Positions 6,361-14,437 of a DNA stretch of 25,453 bases are shown in pieces. The stretch's first letter is position 1. Each line of letters starts with the position of its first letter. The DNA lies in assembly GCA_034437455.1 (NCBI GenBank), contig DAOTUB010000317.1, positions 1 through 25,453 on the forward strand, in the 5' to 3' direction. The stretch comes from DAOTUB01 sp034437455 (GTDB taxonomy: Bacteria > Chloroflexota > Anaerolineae > B4-G1). The notes under the pieces were generated by a model, which saw only the letters and a list, made by a program, of their open reading frames with translations, ran no database searches and was not told the DNA's origin. A program made the translations under genes and the position numbers.

Positions 6361-9207
6361 TTACGGGTTCGCCGTACATATCTCCAGCGAGACGTCGTCC
6401 ACATAGATCGCCGTGACTCCATCCGAACCATCGTTGTAAACGCCAAAGTATAACTCGATGGTCCAACCGGCGTAGGCGGTCAGATCGAACTGGTAAGATG
6501 TCCATTGACGATCATCGCTTCGCTGCGAGATTAGCGTTTCAACTTCTTGACCCTCTTCATCCAAGACGATCACGTACTGCACGTCGTCCGAGGATGCTCC
6601 GCTGAGGGGGTATAGCCAAAAGCGCAACGTGGCGCTGATAGCGTCGGCGGGAACCGTCACCATCTGCCGGGCGGAGGAGTAGCTTTCTTGATCGTCGCCC
6701 AGCTCGACAATGCCTACGCGCATCGAACGGCTCCCGCTGTGCGTGAGCGCCGTGGTGTAACTGGCAGGATAAGCGGTGGTGGGGAGATCCCATCCACTTT
6801 CGTCCTCGAAACTGCCGTTGACGATCCCCTCGACACAAGACCCAGGCGAACGGACGAGAATATAGTCCGGGAGACTCAGCGTGGACGTATCGCCCGGCGA
6901 GGTCGGCGTTCCGTTTGTCTTGCTGATCACCAGGGTAACGGTGTATGTACCTGGCGTCACGTAGGTGTGAATTGGATGGGTTTGCGTGCTGGTGGCCCCA
7001 TCTCCAAAATTCCACAGGCTGGCCGCATAGTCCCCGCTGGATGTGTTGGAGAAGGTCACGGTCAAGGGAGCCGTGCCGGAGAGCGGCCAGGCGGTAAAGC
7101 TCGCCCGGAGCGGCGTGTAGCTGCGCAGAATGAGGGGCAGGTAGACGTCGTATTTTTCCTGTACGTCAATGTACCCCACCTTCGTCTCACTATCGATACT
7201 GCCCGAGCCGCTGACGACCAGCGTGACCGTGTACGCTCCCGCTGTGGTATAGGTGTGCGATGGACTTGGCAGAGTGCTGGTGATGCCATCGCCAAAAGCC
7301 CATTCCCAATTCACAACGTCGCCCGCCGACGTTTCGGTAAACTGAACGGTAAGCGGTACGGATCCACGGGTAGGATCGGCGGAAAAGTTGGCAATGACAG
7401 GCTCTTCGCTGACCCGGATGTACCGTTGTTTCACCACCGTATCCGTCCCTCCAGGTCCACTGACGGTGAGGCTGACGGCAAAGGTGCCGGTGACGTGATA
7501 CGTGTGGGTGAGATGTTGTGTGGTCCCGGTGATGCCGTCGCCAAAATCCCACAACCAGGTGGACAACGATCCGGTAGACGTGTCGGTAAAGACGACGGTC
7601 AATGGTGGCTGACCGGCCAACGGCGCGGCGTGAAAGTCTGCCTGTACCGGAGCGTAGATGGATATGGCGCGGGTATCGGTGACTGTGCCCGCACCATTCG
7701 CGGCTGTGAGAGTGATGACCTTGGCGCCAGTGGTATGCCAGGTGAGGGCAATCGTGTCGCTCAGGTCTCCCGTGTTCGTGACGGGAACCTGTCCTGTAGT
7801 TTGCCAGACGTACGTGATCGGAACCGTAGCCGTGATCGGGCTGACGGTAGCGGTGAAGGCGTAACGAGTCTGGATGAGGCCCCTTGATGAACCAGCGATA
7901 GACACGTCGGTTGGCGGCACCTGGATATCCCCGCTGGGATCGTGCAGCCAGCCGCTCACTGTGCCTGAACTGCTCATCACTTCCCATTTTTGGACGGCAA
8001 GTGTGCTGTCGCCATCGGGGGAGCTATTCTGTTCTACAACCAAGATGGCGCCATTTCCATCGTTGTCCACGTTCGATTCAGCCACGACCGAGGTGTGTCC
8101 ATACGTCGAAGTAGAGCCATAGCTCAGGATGTCGCCTGGTTGGGGAGCCTTGCCTGGTGTATCGTTGGGTATTTTTTCGAGCCAGCAACCGTTCGTATCG
8201 ACGTCACAGTTCCAGACTACTTGACTGCCGTGAGCGGAGTAGGGGGCGATATTGTACGCCAGATACATGAAGCGTTTGCTCAACTCGGGACATTGCCATT
8301 CGAGTTGTTTGGCTGCTCCAGGGAAAAAGGCGACCGAGACTTCTGGAGCGCCATCGGCCCAGGGGCGCGGTCCGCATGCCTTCACTCCCCGGTAAGAAGC
8401 TCCCAGGGGATACGCCTCGATACCCGTCGCCGCGGAATAGTTGTTCGTGTCGCAGTCGCCATCCCACCAGGAGGGGAAAGGCAGATCAGAAGCACTATCG
8501 GAAGAGTCGACTACTAGGCGCCGGGGACGATTCATCGCCGCCACACTCGTCGAAGGGCGATTCGAATCAGGGCTACTCAACTCGATATTGTCAAGTGAAT
8601 CGGCAAAGACCGATGTGTTCCCGCCTGATATCTCTTCACTGGCACGAACGATCCAAAGCCGGTTGCCCGCTTCGACAACCCACTCCACTATCGCGACCGG
8701 CCTGGCGACAGTCCCATCGATATGCAGATTCACGACGCTGATCGAACCAACCACCTCCTCGCCAAAAAGATTCGCGACAGGCCCTACCCGCGGATTTCCT
8801 CCCTGTCGTTCTCGGTAATCGCGCAGGGAGGCGCGATATATGGCCTCGCTCTGAGCATGCGCTCTGGGCAGCGCTTCTGTGCTGGGCCTGGTGCCAAAAG
8901 GAACCGCCGTGATCGAAAGCTCGCGAAAGACATCTTTTCGGTTGATGGCTGTTGCTATCTGGATCGCGTTGTCTGCATCTGGCGTGGTAAAGTTGGGCGC
9001 GGGCAAAAAGGAAGCGCACAAGCGCAGTTCGACGCCGTCAAGGGAAAACGAGGAGCTTGGTAGGCTTTTTTGAGCGCATGATCCTGGCGCGGCCAACGGA
9101 CACGCATAGGCGGATATAGCCCGCATAGATGGGTGCAGCACGAACAGCAAACCGCCCAGCAACAGAACTAGCGTCACCGCCGCAATGAAAGACTGTTTGG
9201 CTCTCAT
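6361..9207 (-). CDS. Secreted CHAP-domain protein with PKD repeats
   Basis: This protein of 948 residues has an N-terminal hydrophobic export segment (about residues 7-25). A CHAP-type NlpC/P60-like amidase domain spans roughly 245-425: the nucleophile is Cys in LEWQCPELSKRF, His in YGHTSVVAE, and an acidic or Asn residue in VVEQN. Then come about four PKD/Ig-like repeats (WLWDFGDGITGT, WEWAFGDGITST, SLWNFGDGATST). A C-terminal jelly-roll-like region (FEDESGWDL ... YVDDVSLEIC) may bind sugars. CHAP enzymes cleave peptidoglycan cross-links or peptides. The protein probably acts at the cell surface. The inner YLPLILRSY resembles Chloroflexota surface-protein signatures. The ATG at 9207 lies 25 bases after the helicase stop; no clear ribosome site was found. 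Confidence 0.75.
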   Translation of the reverse strand: MRAKQSFIAAVTLVLLLGGLLFVLHPSMRAISAYACPLAAPGSCAQKSLPSSSFSLDGVELRLCASFLPAPNFTTPDADNAIQIATAINRKDVFRELSITAVPFGTRPSTEALPRAHAQSEAIYRASLRDYRERQGGNPRVGPVANLFGEEVVGSISVVNLHIDGTVARPVAIVEWVVEAGNRLWIVRASEEISGGNTSVFADSLDNIELSSPDSNRPSTSVAAMNRPRRLVVDSSDSASDLPFPSWWDGDCDTNNYSAATGIEAYPLGASYRGVKACGPRPWADGAPEVSVAFFPGAAKQLEWQCPELSKRFMYLAYNIAPYSAHGSQVVWNCDVDTNGCWLEKIPNDTPGKAPQPGDILSYGSTSTYGHTSVVAESNVDNDGNGAILVVEQNSSPDGDSTLAVQKWEVMSSSGTVSGWLHDPSGDIQVPPTDVSIAGSSRGLIQTRYAFTATVSPITATVPITYVWQTTGQVPVTNTGDLSDTIALTWHTTGAKVITLTAANGAGTVTDTRAISIYAPVQADFHAAPLAGQPPLTVVFTDTSTGSLSTWLWDFGDGITGTTQHLTHTYHVTGTFAVSLTVSGPGGTDTVVKQRYIRVSEEPVIANFSADPTRGSVPLTVQFTETSAGDVVNWEWAFGDGITSTLPSPSHTYTTAGAYTVTLVVSGSGSIDSETKVGYIDVQEKYDVYLPLILRSYTPLRASFTAWPLSGTAPLTVTFSNTSSGDYAASLWNFGDGATSTQTHPIHTYVTPGTYTVTLVISKTNGTPTSPGDTSTLSLPDYILVRSPGSCVEGIVNGSFEDESGWDLPTTAYPASYTTALTHSGSRSMRVGIVELGDDQESYSSARQMVTVPADAISATLRFWLYPLSGASSDDVQYVIVLDEEGQEVETLISQRSDDRQWTSYQFDLTAYAGWTIELYFGVYNDGSDGVTAIYVDDVSLEICTANP

Positions 9208-9231
9208 CGTACACACTTGGTCAACGATTTC

Positions 9232-12123
9232 CTACAACCCCTCCTTGGCGACCAACTCCCGCCCCAGGTCGATCAACTCCTGAATCGTGACGATGAACCC
9301 CTCCGCAGCCTCGACGCTGGGCGGCGGAGCCTCCTCCTCGTCCTCGGCCGGCGGGGCGGTGAGAGCGCGGACGCGATCGACGCGGGCAGCCAGGTCGGTG
9401 GGGACGCGCCCTGCGGCGACCAGCTCTGCTTCCACCAGGCGCGGGGAGGGGAGCTTTTCGTCCGGCGCTTTGTCCTGCGGTCGCCAGTTCCGCGTCAACG
9501 AGATATGCGCGCTCAGCGCCCAGCCCAATGCCTGGCGCACGGGACGCATCACCTCCTCCGGGAAGCCGCCCTTCAACACGACTGACGCCAGCTTGAGCCG
9601 CTTGTCGGCGTTGTCGAACCCCTCGTTGGCGCGGCGCAGTTTCTTCTCCAACGCCTTGCGCTTGTCCTTGCGGGCCGGGGCGGGGATGGCCGGGGCGTGA
9701 TAGACCGTGGCGACCTCGGCCGTTTGCTCCATCATCCCGCCGGTGAGCGCAGAGAGCGCCCGGTAGCCCTCCTGTTCCATCAGCAACAGGCCCGGCGCGG
9801 GGAAATCGCCATAATGCTCGTTGAGCAGCGTCTCGACCTGGGCGCGCAGTTTGCCCGGCTCGCGGTCCACGACGACGAGGATGTTTCCGTCGGTGGGGGC
9901 GGTCGGGAGTTGCGGAGCCTCTCGCACCAGGAGGATGCGGCCCGGATAGCGGCCCACCACCAGGTCGGCAAAGCCCTGCAACGTGGGCGCGACCTTTGGC
10001 GGAGCCTCCGGCTCGGCGGTTGGCTCGAGCACCAGTTCCGGCTTGATGGCCTCTTTTTCTCCCAACATCACCTGGAGCTTTTGCAGGACCGACTGCCCGG
10101 TCTTGTCGAACGAGAGATCGATGACGTCGCTGTCTGGGTCGAGCGCTGCGTCAAAGACGGCCCGCTTGGCAGCGAGCGTGTCGAGCATGCGCTCCTCGAT
10201 GGTGCCCCTGGCGATCAGATTGACCACGTTGACGGTGTGCGGCTGGCCGTGACGGTGGGCGCGGGCGATGCGCTGGGCCAGCACCGCCGGGTTCCAGGGC
10301 AGGTCGAGGTTGATCACCATGCTGGCGGCCTGCAAGTTCAGCCCCACGCCGCCGGCGTCGGAGGAGAGAAACACCTTGCACTTGGGGTCCTCAAAGAACT
10401 GTTCGATGAGCGCGCCGCGCTTCTTGGTGGGCACGTCGCCCGTCAGCTTGACCCAGCCCAGGTTGAGCCGCTGCAGCGCCGGCTCGGTCAGGTCGAGCAT
10501 GCGCGTCCACTGGCTAAAGAGGATCGCCTTGTGGCCGTTGCTGGCAACCTCCTCGCCGAGGATCTCGCGCAGCTCGCGCAGCTTGGGCGAGGTCTTTTCG
10601 CAATCCTGGGGTTTGATCTCTGGATCGTGGAGCGCCAGCGCGTTGCAGATCAGGCGCATTTTGACCAGCGATCCCAGCAGGATGTTGTGTTCCTCCGGCG
10701 TGAGCGGGCGGCGCTTGGCTCGCGCCATCAACTGGGCGACCCGTTGCTCGTACTCGTAGTAGGCGTCCCATTGGGGGCCGGTCATCTCGACGAAAAAGTT
10801 GCTGTCGATGCGTTCCGGCAGGTCGAGCAACACCTCCTCGCGCACGCGGCGCAACACGTAGGGGCCGATGCGACGGCGTAACTCGTCCAGGTTCTTGTGC
10901 CCCAGCACCTTGTAGGAGCCGGAGGGCCGCTGTTCGGTCTCATAGTACCGCTCATTGAAGCGCCACAGCGGGCCGAGGATGGTCGGATCGATGAATTGAA
11001 AGATCGAGTAGAGTTCATCGAGCCGATTTTCCAGCGGGGTGCCGGTCAGCACGAAGGCGTAGGGACTGCGCAAGCGTTTGATCCGGTCGGCGGTCTTGGT
11101 GCGCCAGTTCTTTATCCGCTGGGCCTCGTCGAGGATGATCAGGTCAAACTCTCGCCGGGTAAGCTCTTTCTCGTCATAGTGCACCAGTTCATAGTTCATG
11201 ATGTTAAAGAACTGGGGGTCTCGGTACAGATCGCGGCGGTGGATGGGATTCCCTTCGATGATCTGGGCGGACAGCGAGGTAAAGCGCCGAATCTCGCGCG
11301 CCCATTGGTGCTTGAGCGAGGCCGGGCAGACGATGAGCACGTGTTCGATGTCGCGCAGTTGCTTGAGCAGCGCGGCGGCGGCGATGGCCTGCACCGTCTT
11401 GCCCAATCCCATGTCGTCGGCCAACATCGCCCGCCGGCCAAAGGCGAGGTGGAGCAGTCCCTTCTCCTGGTAGCCGTAGAGCGGCGTTGAGAGGACATTG
11501 AGCGAGCGGTTGCCCTGCTCCACCTGGTCGAGGAACCAGCGTTTTTGCAGCTTGACCGCCTCGATATCCTGCTGATTTTTCAGGTAATCGTGGACGGGCT
11601 GGGTCGCGAGGATCTGCTCCCGCTCCCGTTCGGGCAGGCGGTTCAGCTCGCTGAGCAGCGCGGGCAGGCTCTGTGTGACCGGGCCTTGCAGAATACCCTC
11701 GGCGTCAAAGTAGCGGGTCAGCAGCGCGCGCAGCCGCTCGTTTTCCGGGGGCGGCTGCGTGACGCGAACCGTGGTGCGCTCGGCGTGGCGGACGTACACC
11801 TGTGCGACAGGCGTGGCCTGTTCGACGAACTCTTCCCACTGGTCGGCGAATTCTTCCCTCAGGTTCGCCAGCACGCCCTCGATGTGCTTGCACGTCCCGA
11901 TGGTGTTGGTGCGATAGTCGGGACAGGTGCAGGAGTTGAGTTGCTCGGTGAGCGAGCGAATCCGAACCGTGTAGTGCCGCTCGGAGGTGGACGTCACCTC
12001 AAAGGTGCTGTAGACCGGATGCTGGCCCTGATTGACGATCTTGGCCAGATCCTCCTTGCCACGTTTGCGGCGGCGATCGATCTGTTCCTGGAGCATGTCA
12101 GTTTGTTCTTCTTTACGATCCAT
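9232..12123 (-). CDS. SNF2-family helicase with SWIM zinc finger
   Basis: This 963-residue protein has a SWIM zinc finger near residues 65-80 (CTCPDY ... CKHIE: Cys65, Cys67, Cys78, His80). The SNF2 motor follows: LADDMGLGKT (Walker A, about 234-244), LIILDEAQRIKN (DEAQ variant of motif II), VLTGTPLEN, and the C-terminal half with FSQWTRMLDL, LSSDAGGVGLNLQAA and QRIARAHRHGQ. These proteins translocate on DNA and remodel protein-DNA complexes. The last 270 residues are not a recognised domain. AAGGAGGGG precedes the ATG. A -10 box at 12283-12288 lies in a promoter repeat shared with rmuC. It reads into the CHAP-PKD gene. Confidence 0.88.
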   Translation of the reverse strand: MDRKEEQTDMLQEQIDRRRKRGKEDLAKIVNQGQHPVYSTFEVTSTSERHYTVRIRSLTEQLNSCTCPDYRTNTIGTCKHIEGVLANLREEFADQWEEFVEQATPVAQVYVRHAERTTVRVTQPPPENERLRALLTRYFDAEGILQGPVTQSLPALLSELNRLPEREREQILATQPVHDYLKNQQDIEAVKLQKRWFLDQVEQGNRSLNVLSTPLYGYQEKGLLHLAFGRRAMLADDMGLGKTVQAIAAAALLKQLRDIEHVLIVCPASLKHQWAREIRRFTSLSAQIIEGNPIHRRDLYRDPQFFNIMNYELVHYDEKELTRREFDLIILDEAQRIKNWRTKTADRIKRLRSPYAFVLTGTPLENRLDELYSIFQFIDPTILGPLWRFNERYYETEQRPSGSYKVLGHKNLDELRRRIGPYVLRRVREEVLLDLPERIDSNFFVEMTGPQWDAYYEYEQRVAQLMARAKRRPLTPEEHNILLGSLVKMRLICNALALHDPEIKPQDCEKTSPKLRELREILGEEVASNGHKAILFSQWTRMLDLTEPALQRLNLGWVKLTGDVPTKKRGALIEQFFEDPKCKVFLSSDAGGVGLNLQAASMVINLDLPWNPAVLAQRIARAHRHGQPHTVNVVNLIARGTIEERMLDTLAAKRAVFDAALDPDSDVIDLSFDKTGQSVLQKLQVMLGEKEAIKPELVLEPTAEPEAPPKVAPTLQGFADLVVGRYPGRILLVREAPQLPTAPTDGNILVVVDREPGKLRAQVETLLNEHYGDFPAPGLLLMEQEGYRALSALTGGMMEQTAEVATVYHAPAIPAPARKDKRKALEKKLRRANEGFDNADKRLKLASVVLKGGFPEEVMRPVRQALGWALSAHISLTRNWRPQDKAPDEKLPSPRLVEAELVAAGRVPTDLAARVDRVRALTAPPAEDEEEAPPPSVEAAEGFIVTIQELIDLGRELVAKEGL

Positions 12124-12278
12124 TTTTGCCCCTCCTTGTTTTTAGAACCTCTCTTGTTGGGTGAAAAATCTTTCTGCCGTAGGTCATTGAATCGCTGAAA
12201 CACTGAAAACAGATTGACGCTCGACAGAACCCTCAGTGGAATCAGTAGCTTCAGCGGCTCAGTGGTTCTGGCCTCGAA

Positions 12279-12319
12279 AGATATTATACCAGACGTGCCT
12301 GAAAACTGAAAGGAATTTG
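12279..12319 (-). repeat. Copy 2 of a 40-bp promoter repeat
   Basis: This is the second copy of the repeat at 6312-6351, with TATAAT on the minus strand at 12283-12288 and TTTCAG at 12306-12311 spaced 17 bp. It lies about 160 bases before the SNF2 helicase start in the divergent gap with the VWA gene. Confidence 0.7.
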
Positions 12320-12399
12320 AACTTTTTCCTCCCCAACCGCATGTAACTAGTAGAAGCGGCCACCCGAGCGCCGCTCAAAATCTCAAAGGGAGGAGAAAA

Positions 12400-13995
12400 A
12401 TGTATACCAAAAACCGTTTCAAACTAGCCGCATTGATCGTAGTCGCCGCTCTGCTTGCTGGCTGCGGTGCTCCGGCGACCGTACAAGTCACCCGAGTTGT
12501 GGGTAAGGAGGGAGAGACCGTCTTCGAGGAGATGGAAGTGGTTGCTACTGCCGCTCCTACGATGAGCGCCGACGGCCCCTATCCCTCTACCGGCGGTCTC
12601 GTCCCGCCCAACGACCAACCCTATGCCGACGTCTTTTTCGAGGACTATGGCGTCAACCCCTTCATCGACACCGAGGACGATCACTTTTCCACCTTTGCGG
12701 TGGATGTGGACACCGCCTCCTACACCGTCATGCGCCGCTACGTGGGCGACGGTTACCTGCCGCCCGACGAGTCGGTGCGCGTCGAGGAGTATATCAACTT
12801 CTTCGAGCAGGAGTATGAACCGCCCGCCGAGGGCGAGGGTGCCTTTGCCATCCACCTGGAGGGCGCGCCCTCTCTCTTTGGCGACGAGCGGTACTACCTG
12901 ATGCGCGTGGGGCTCCAGGGGTACGAGATCCCGCCGGAGGCACGCAAGGACGTCGTGCTCACCTTTGTGATCGACGTGTCTGGCTCGATGGATATGGAGA
13001 ATCGGCTGGAACTGGTGAAGGACGCGCTCTGGCTGCTGGTCGGGGAGCTGCGACCCACCGATCAGGTCGGCATCGTCGTCTATGGCTCCCGCGCCCACGT
13101 GGTGTTGGAGCACACTCCGGTTAGCGAGTCCCGTCAAATCCTGCGGGCCATCGACCGGCTGGAACCGGAAGGCTCGACCAATGCCGAGGAAGGCTTGGTG
13201 ATGGCCTACCGCATGGCCGCCGAATCCTTCAACCCCGAAGCGATCAACCGCGTCATCCTCTGCTCCGACGGCGTGGCGAACGTCGGGCGCACCGGCCCCG
13301 GTTCGATCCTGGAGCAGATCCGCGGCCACGCCGAGCGCGGCATCTACCTGACCACGGTCGGCTTTGGGATGGGCAACTATAACGACACACTGATGGAACA
13401 ATTGGCCGACGACGGCGACGGGTTCTATGCCTACGTTGACACGCTGAAAGAGGCCGAGCGGGTCTTTGTCCACGACCTGACATCGACCCTCCAGGTCATC
13501 GCCAGGGACGCCAAGATCCAGGTCGATTTCAACCCGGCGGTAGTCAGCCGCTACCGGCTCATCGGCTACGAGAACCGCGACGTGGCGGACGAGGATTTCC
13601 GCAACGACGAGGTGGACGCAGGCGAGATCGGCGTCGGCCACAGCGTCACCGCGCTCTACGAGCTCAAGTTCCAACCCGAAGCATCCGAATCCGAGACGGC
13701 GATGACCGCCTTTGTGCGCTATGAGGATCCCGATAGCGGCGAGGTGACGGAGATCTCTCGCTCTATCGCCCGCGCCGACTTTGCCCCGACCTTCAAGGAA
13801 GCGTCGACCCGCTTCCAGTTCGACGCAGTGGTGGCCGAGTACGCCGAGATTCTGCGTCAAAGCTACTGGGCGAAGGAATCGAGTCTGGAGGACGTGGTCT
13901 GGGAGGCCCGCCGCATCGCCGAGTATCTGCCCGGCGATCCCGACGTGGCCGAGTTTGCGAGCCTGGTCGAGCGGGCCAACAGTCTGTGGGAGTAG
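12400..13995 (+). CDS. Von Willebrand factor A domain lipoprotein (YfbK-like)
   Basis: This 531-residue protein has a lipoprotein signal: basic start, hydrophobic core, then the lipobox LLAGC with Cys22 as lipidation site. The N-terminal vWF_A extension is recognisable by NPFIDTEDDHFSTFAVDVDTA and VEEYINFFEQEY. The VWA domain itself carries a complete MIDAS start, FVIDVSGSMD (Asp192, Ser194, Ser196), and TNAEEGL later. The C-terminal DUF3520-like half includes VIARDAKIQVDFNPAVV. Such proteins probably bind ligands through a divalent metal at the cell surface; the ligand is unknown. GGGAGGAG precedes the ATG at a good distance. The gene is divergent from the SNF2 helicase and followed by a repeat-rich gap. 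Confidence 0.88.
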   Translation: MYTKNRFKLAALIVVAALLAGCGAPATVQVTRVVGKEGETVFEEMEVVATAAPTMSADGPYPSTGGLVPPNDQPYADVFFEDYGVNPFIDTEDDHFSTFAVDVDTASYTVMRRYVGDGYLPPDESVRVEEYINFFEQEYEPPAEGEGAFAIHLEGAPSLFGDERYYLMRVGLQGYEIPPEARKDVVLTFVIDVSGSMDMENRLELVKDALWLLVGELRPTDQVGIVVYGSRAHVVLEHTPVSESRQILRAIDRLEPEGSTNAEEGLVMAYRMAAESFNPEAINRVILCSDGVANVGRTGPGSILEQIRGHAERGIYLTTVGFGMGNYNDTLMEQLADDGDGFYAYVDTLKEAERVFVHDLTSTLQVIARDAKIQVDFNPAVVSRYRLIGYENRDVADEDFRNDEVDAGEIGVGHSVTALYELKFQPEASESETAMTAFVRYEDPDSGEVTEISRSIARADFAPTFKEASTRFQFDAVVAEYAEILRQSYWAKESSLEDVVWEARRIAEYLPGDPDVAEFASLVERANSLWE

Positions 13996-14014
13996 ACAAG
14001 TGATGGGTAGATAG

Positions 14015-14166
14015 TACTACAACGAGATTTGAAACAATCGTCATTCCGAGCGGAACGGAGCGTAGCGGAGTGGAGTCGAGGAATCTCCCTACGTTCGGTA
14101 GCAAGAGATTCCTCGACTCCCTTCGGTCGCTCGGAATGACGGAGATGGCGAAATCTCGCTGTAGTA
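14015..14166. repeat. 150-bp nested palindromic element
   Basis: Three pairs of arms are nested. TACTACAACGAGATTT (14015-14030) pairs with its near reverse complement at 14151-14166. CGTCATTCCGAGCG (14039-14052) pairs with 14128-14141. GGAGTCGAGGAATCTC (14072-14087) pairs with 14105-14120. The last two pairs are perfect. It resembles a non-autonomous palindromic repeat rather than a terminator, since no U tract follows. Confidence 0.8.
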
Positions 14167-14201
14167 ATGGATAGATGAGGGTTTTTTCCTCATCTATCCA
14201 T
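14167..14201. repeat. Perfect 14-bp stem hairpin
   Basis: ATGGATAGATGAGG (14167-14180) and its exact reverse complement (14188-14201) flank a GTTTTTT loop. It begins one base after the large palindromic element and may be part of it, or act as an intrinsic structure ending VWA transcription. There is no T run after the stem, so a terminator is not assured. Confidence 0.6.
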
Positions 14202-14212
14202 GTACTTTCCCC

Positions 14213-14236
14213 AAAGGAGGAGAAAAAATGTAGTAA
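14213..14236 (+). other. Orphan ribosome site followed by ATG and stop codons
   Basis: AAAGGAGGAG is followed by AAAAA and ATG TAG TAA. The stretch closely copies the leader and start of the VWA lipoprotein gene (AAAGGGAGGAG, A tract, ATG TA at about 12385-12403). No coding frame follows, so it looks like the residue of a gene start. Confidence 0.5.
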
Positions 14237-14287
14237 GCGTTCAGCCATATCACCAAACACCGGAGCGAGCGCTGGTTGAATAGCAGA

Positions 14288-14405
14288 GGCACACGCTTTT
14301 TGTGCCGAAGCGTATCGAAACCAAGCCAGCGGGGCCGTATGCACAACCCGCTTGGTCTCGATACGTCGCCGGATGGGACATCCGCTTGCTCCTACTCGAC
14401 CGGCG
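14288..14405. repeat. Inverted repeats in intergenic gap
   Basis: CGTATCGAAACCAAGC (14311-14326) and GCTTGGTCTCGATACG (14350-14365) form a 16-bp inverted repeat with one mismatch. A small hairpin GGCACA/TGTGCC lies at 14288-14306. CGCCGG (14368-14373) pairs with CCGGCG (14400-14405). This resembles the TCGATACG...CTACTCGACC type of repeat common in GC-rich genomes. No gene is visible in the surrounding 200 bases. Confidence 0.5.
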
Positions 14406-14437
14406 CTGGATTTGCTGTCGAAGCAGTTACAGTTGAT

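Noticed and set aside
9697..10881. 394-codon plus-strand ORF
   Set aside because: It is antisense to the SNF2 motor domain, whose motifs are complete.
12424..13860. 478-codon minus-strand ORF
   Set aside because: It mirrors the VWA lipoprotein, which has a ribosome site, lipobox and MIDAS motif.
14167..14201. Rho-independent terminator for the VWA gene
   Set aside because: The perfect hairpin has its T run in the loop and not after the stem, so I keep it as a hairpin only.
14015..14405. CRISPR array
   Set aside because: The repeats are inverted, not direct, and there are no regular spacers.
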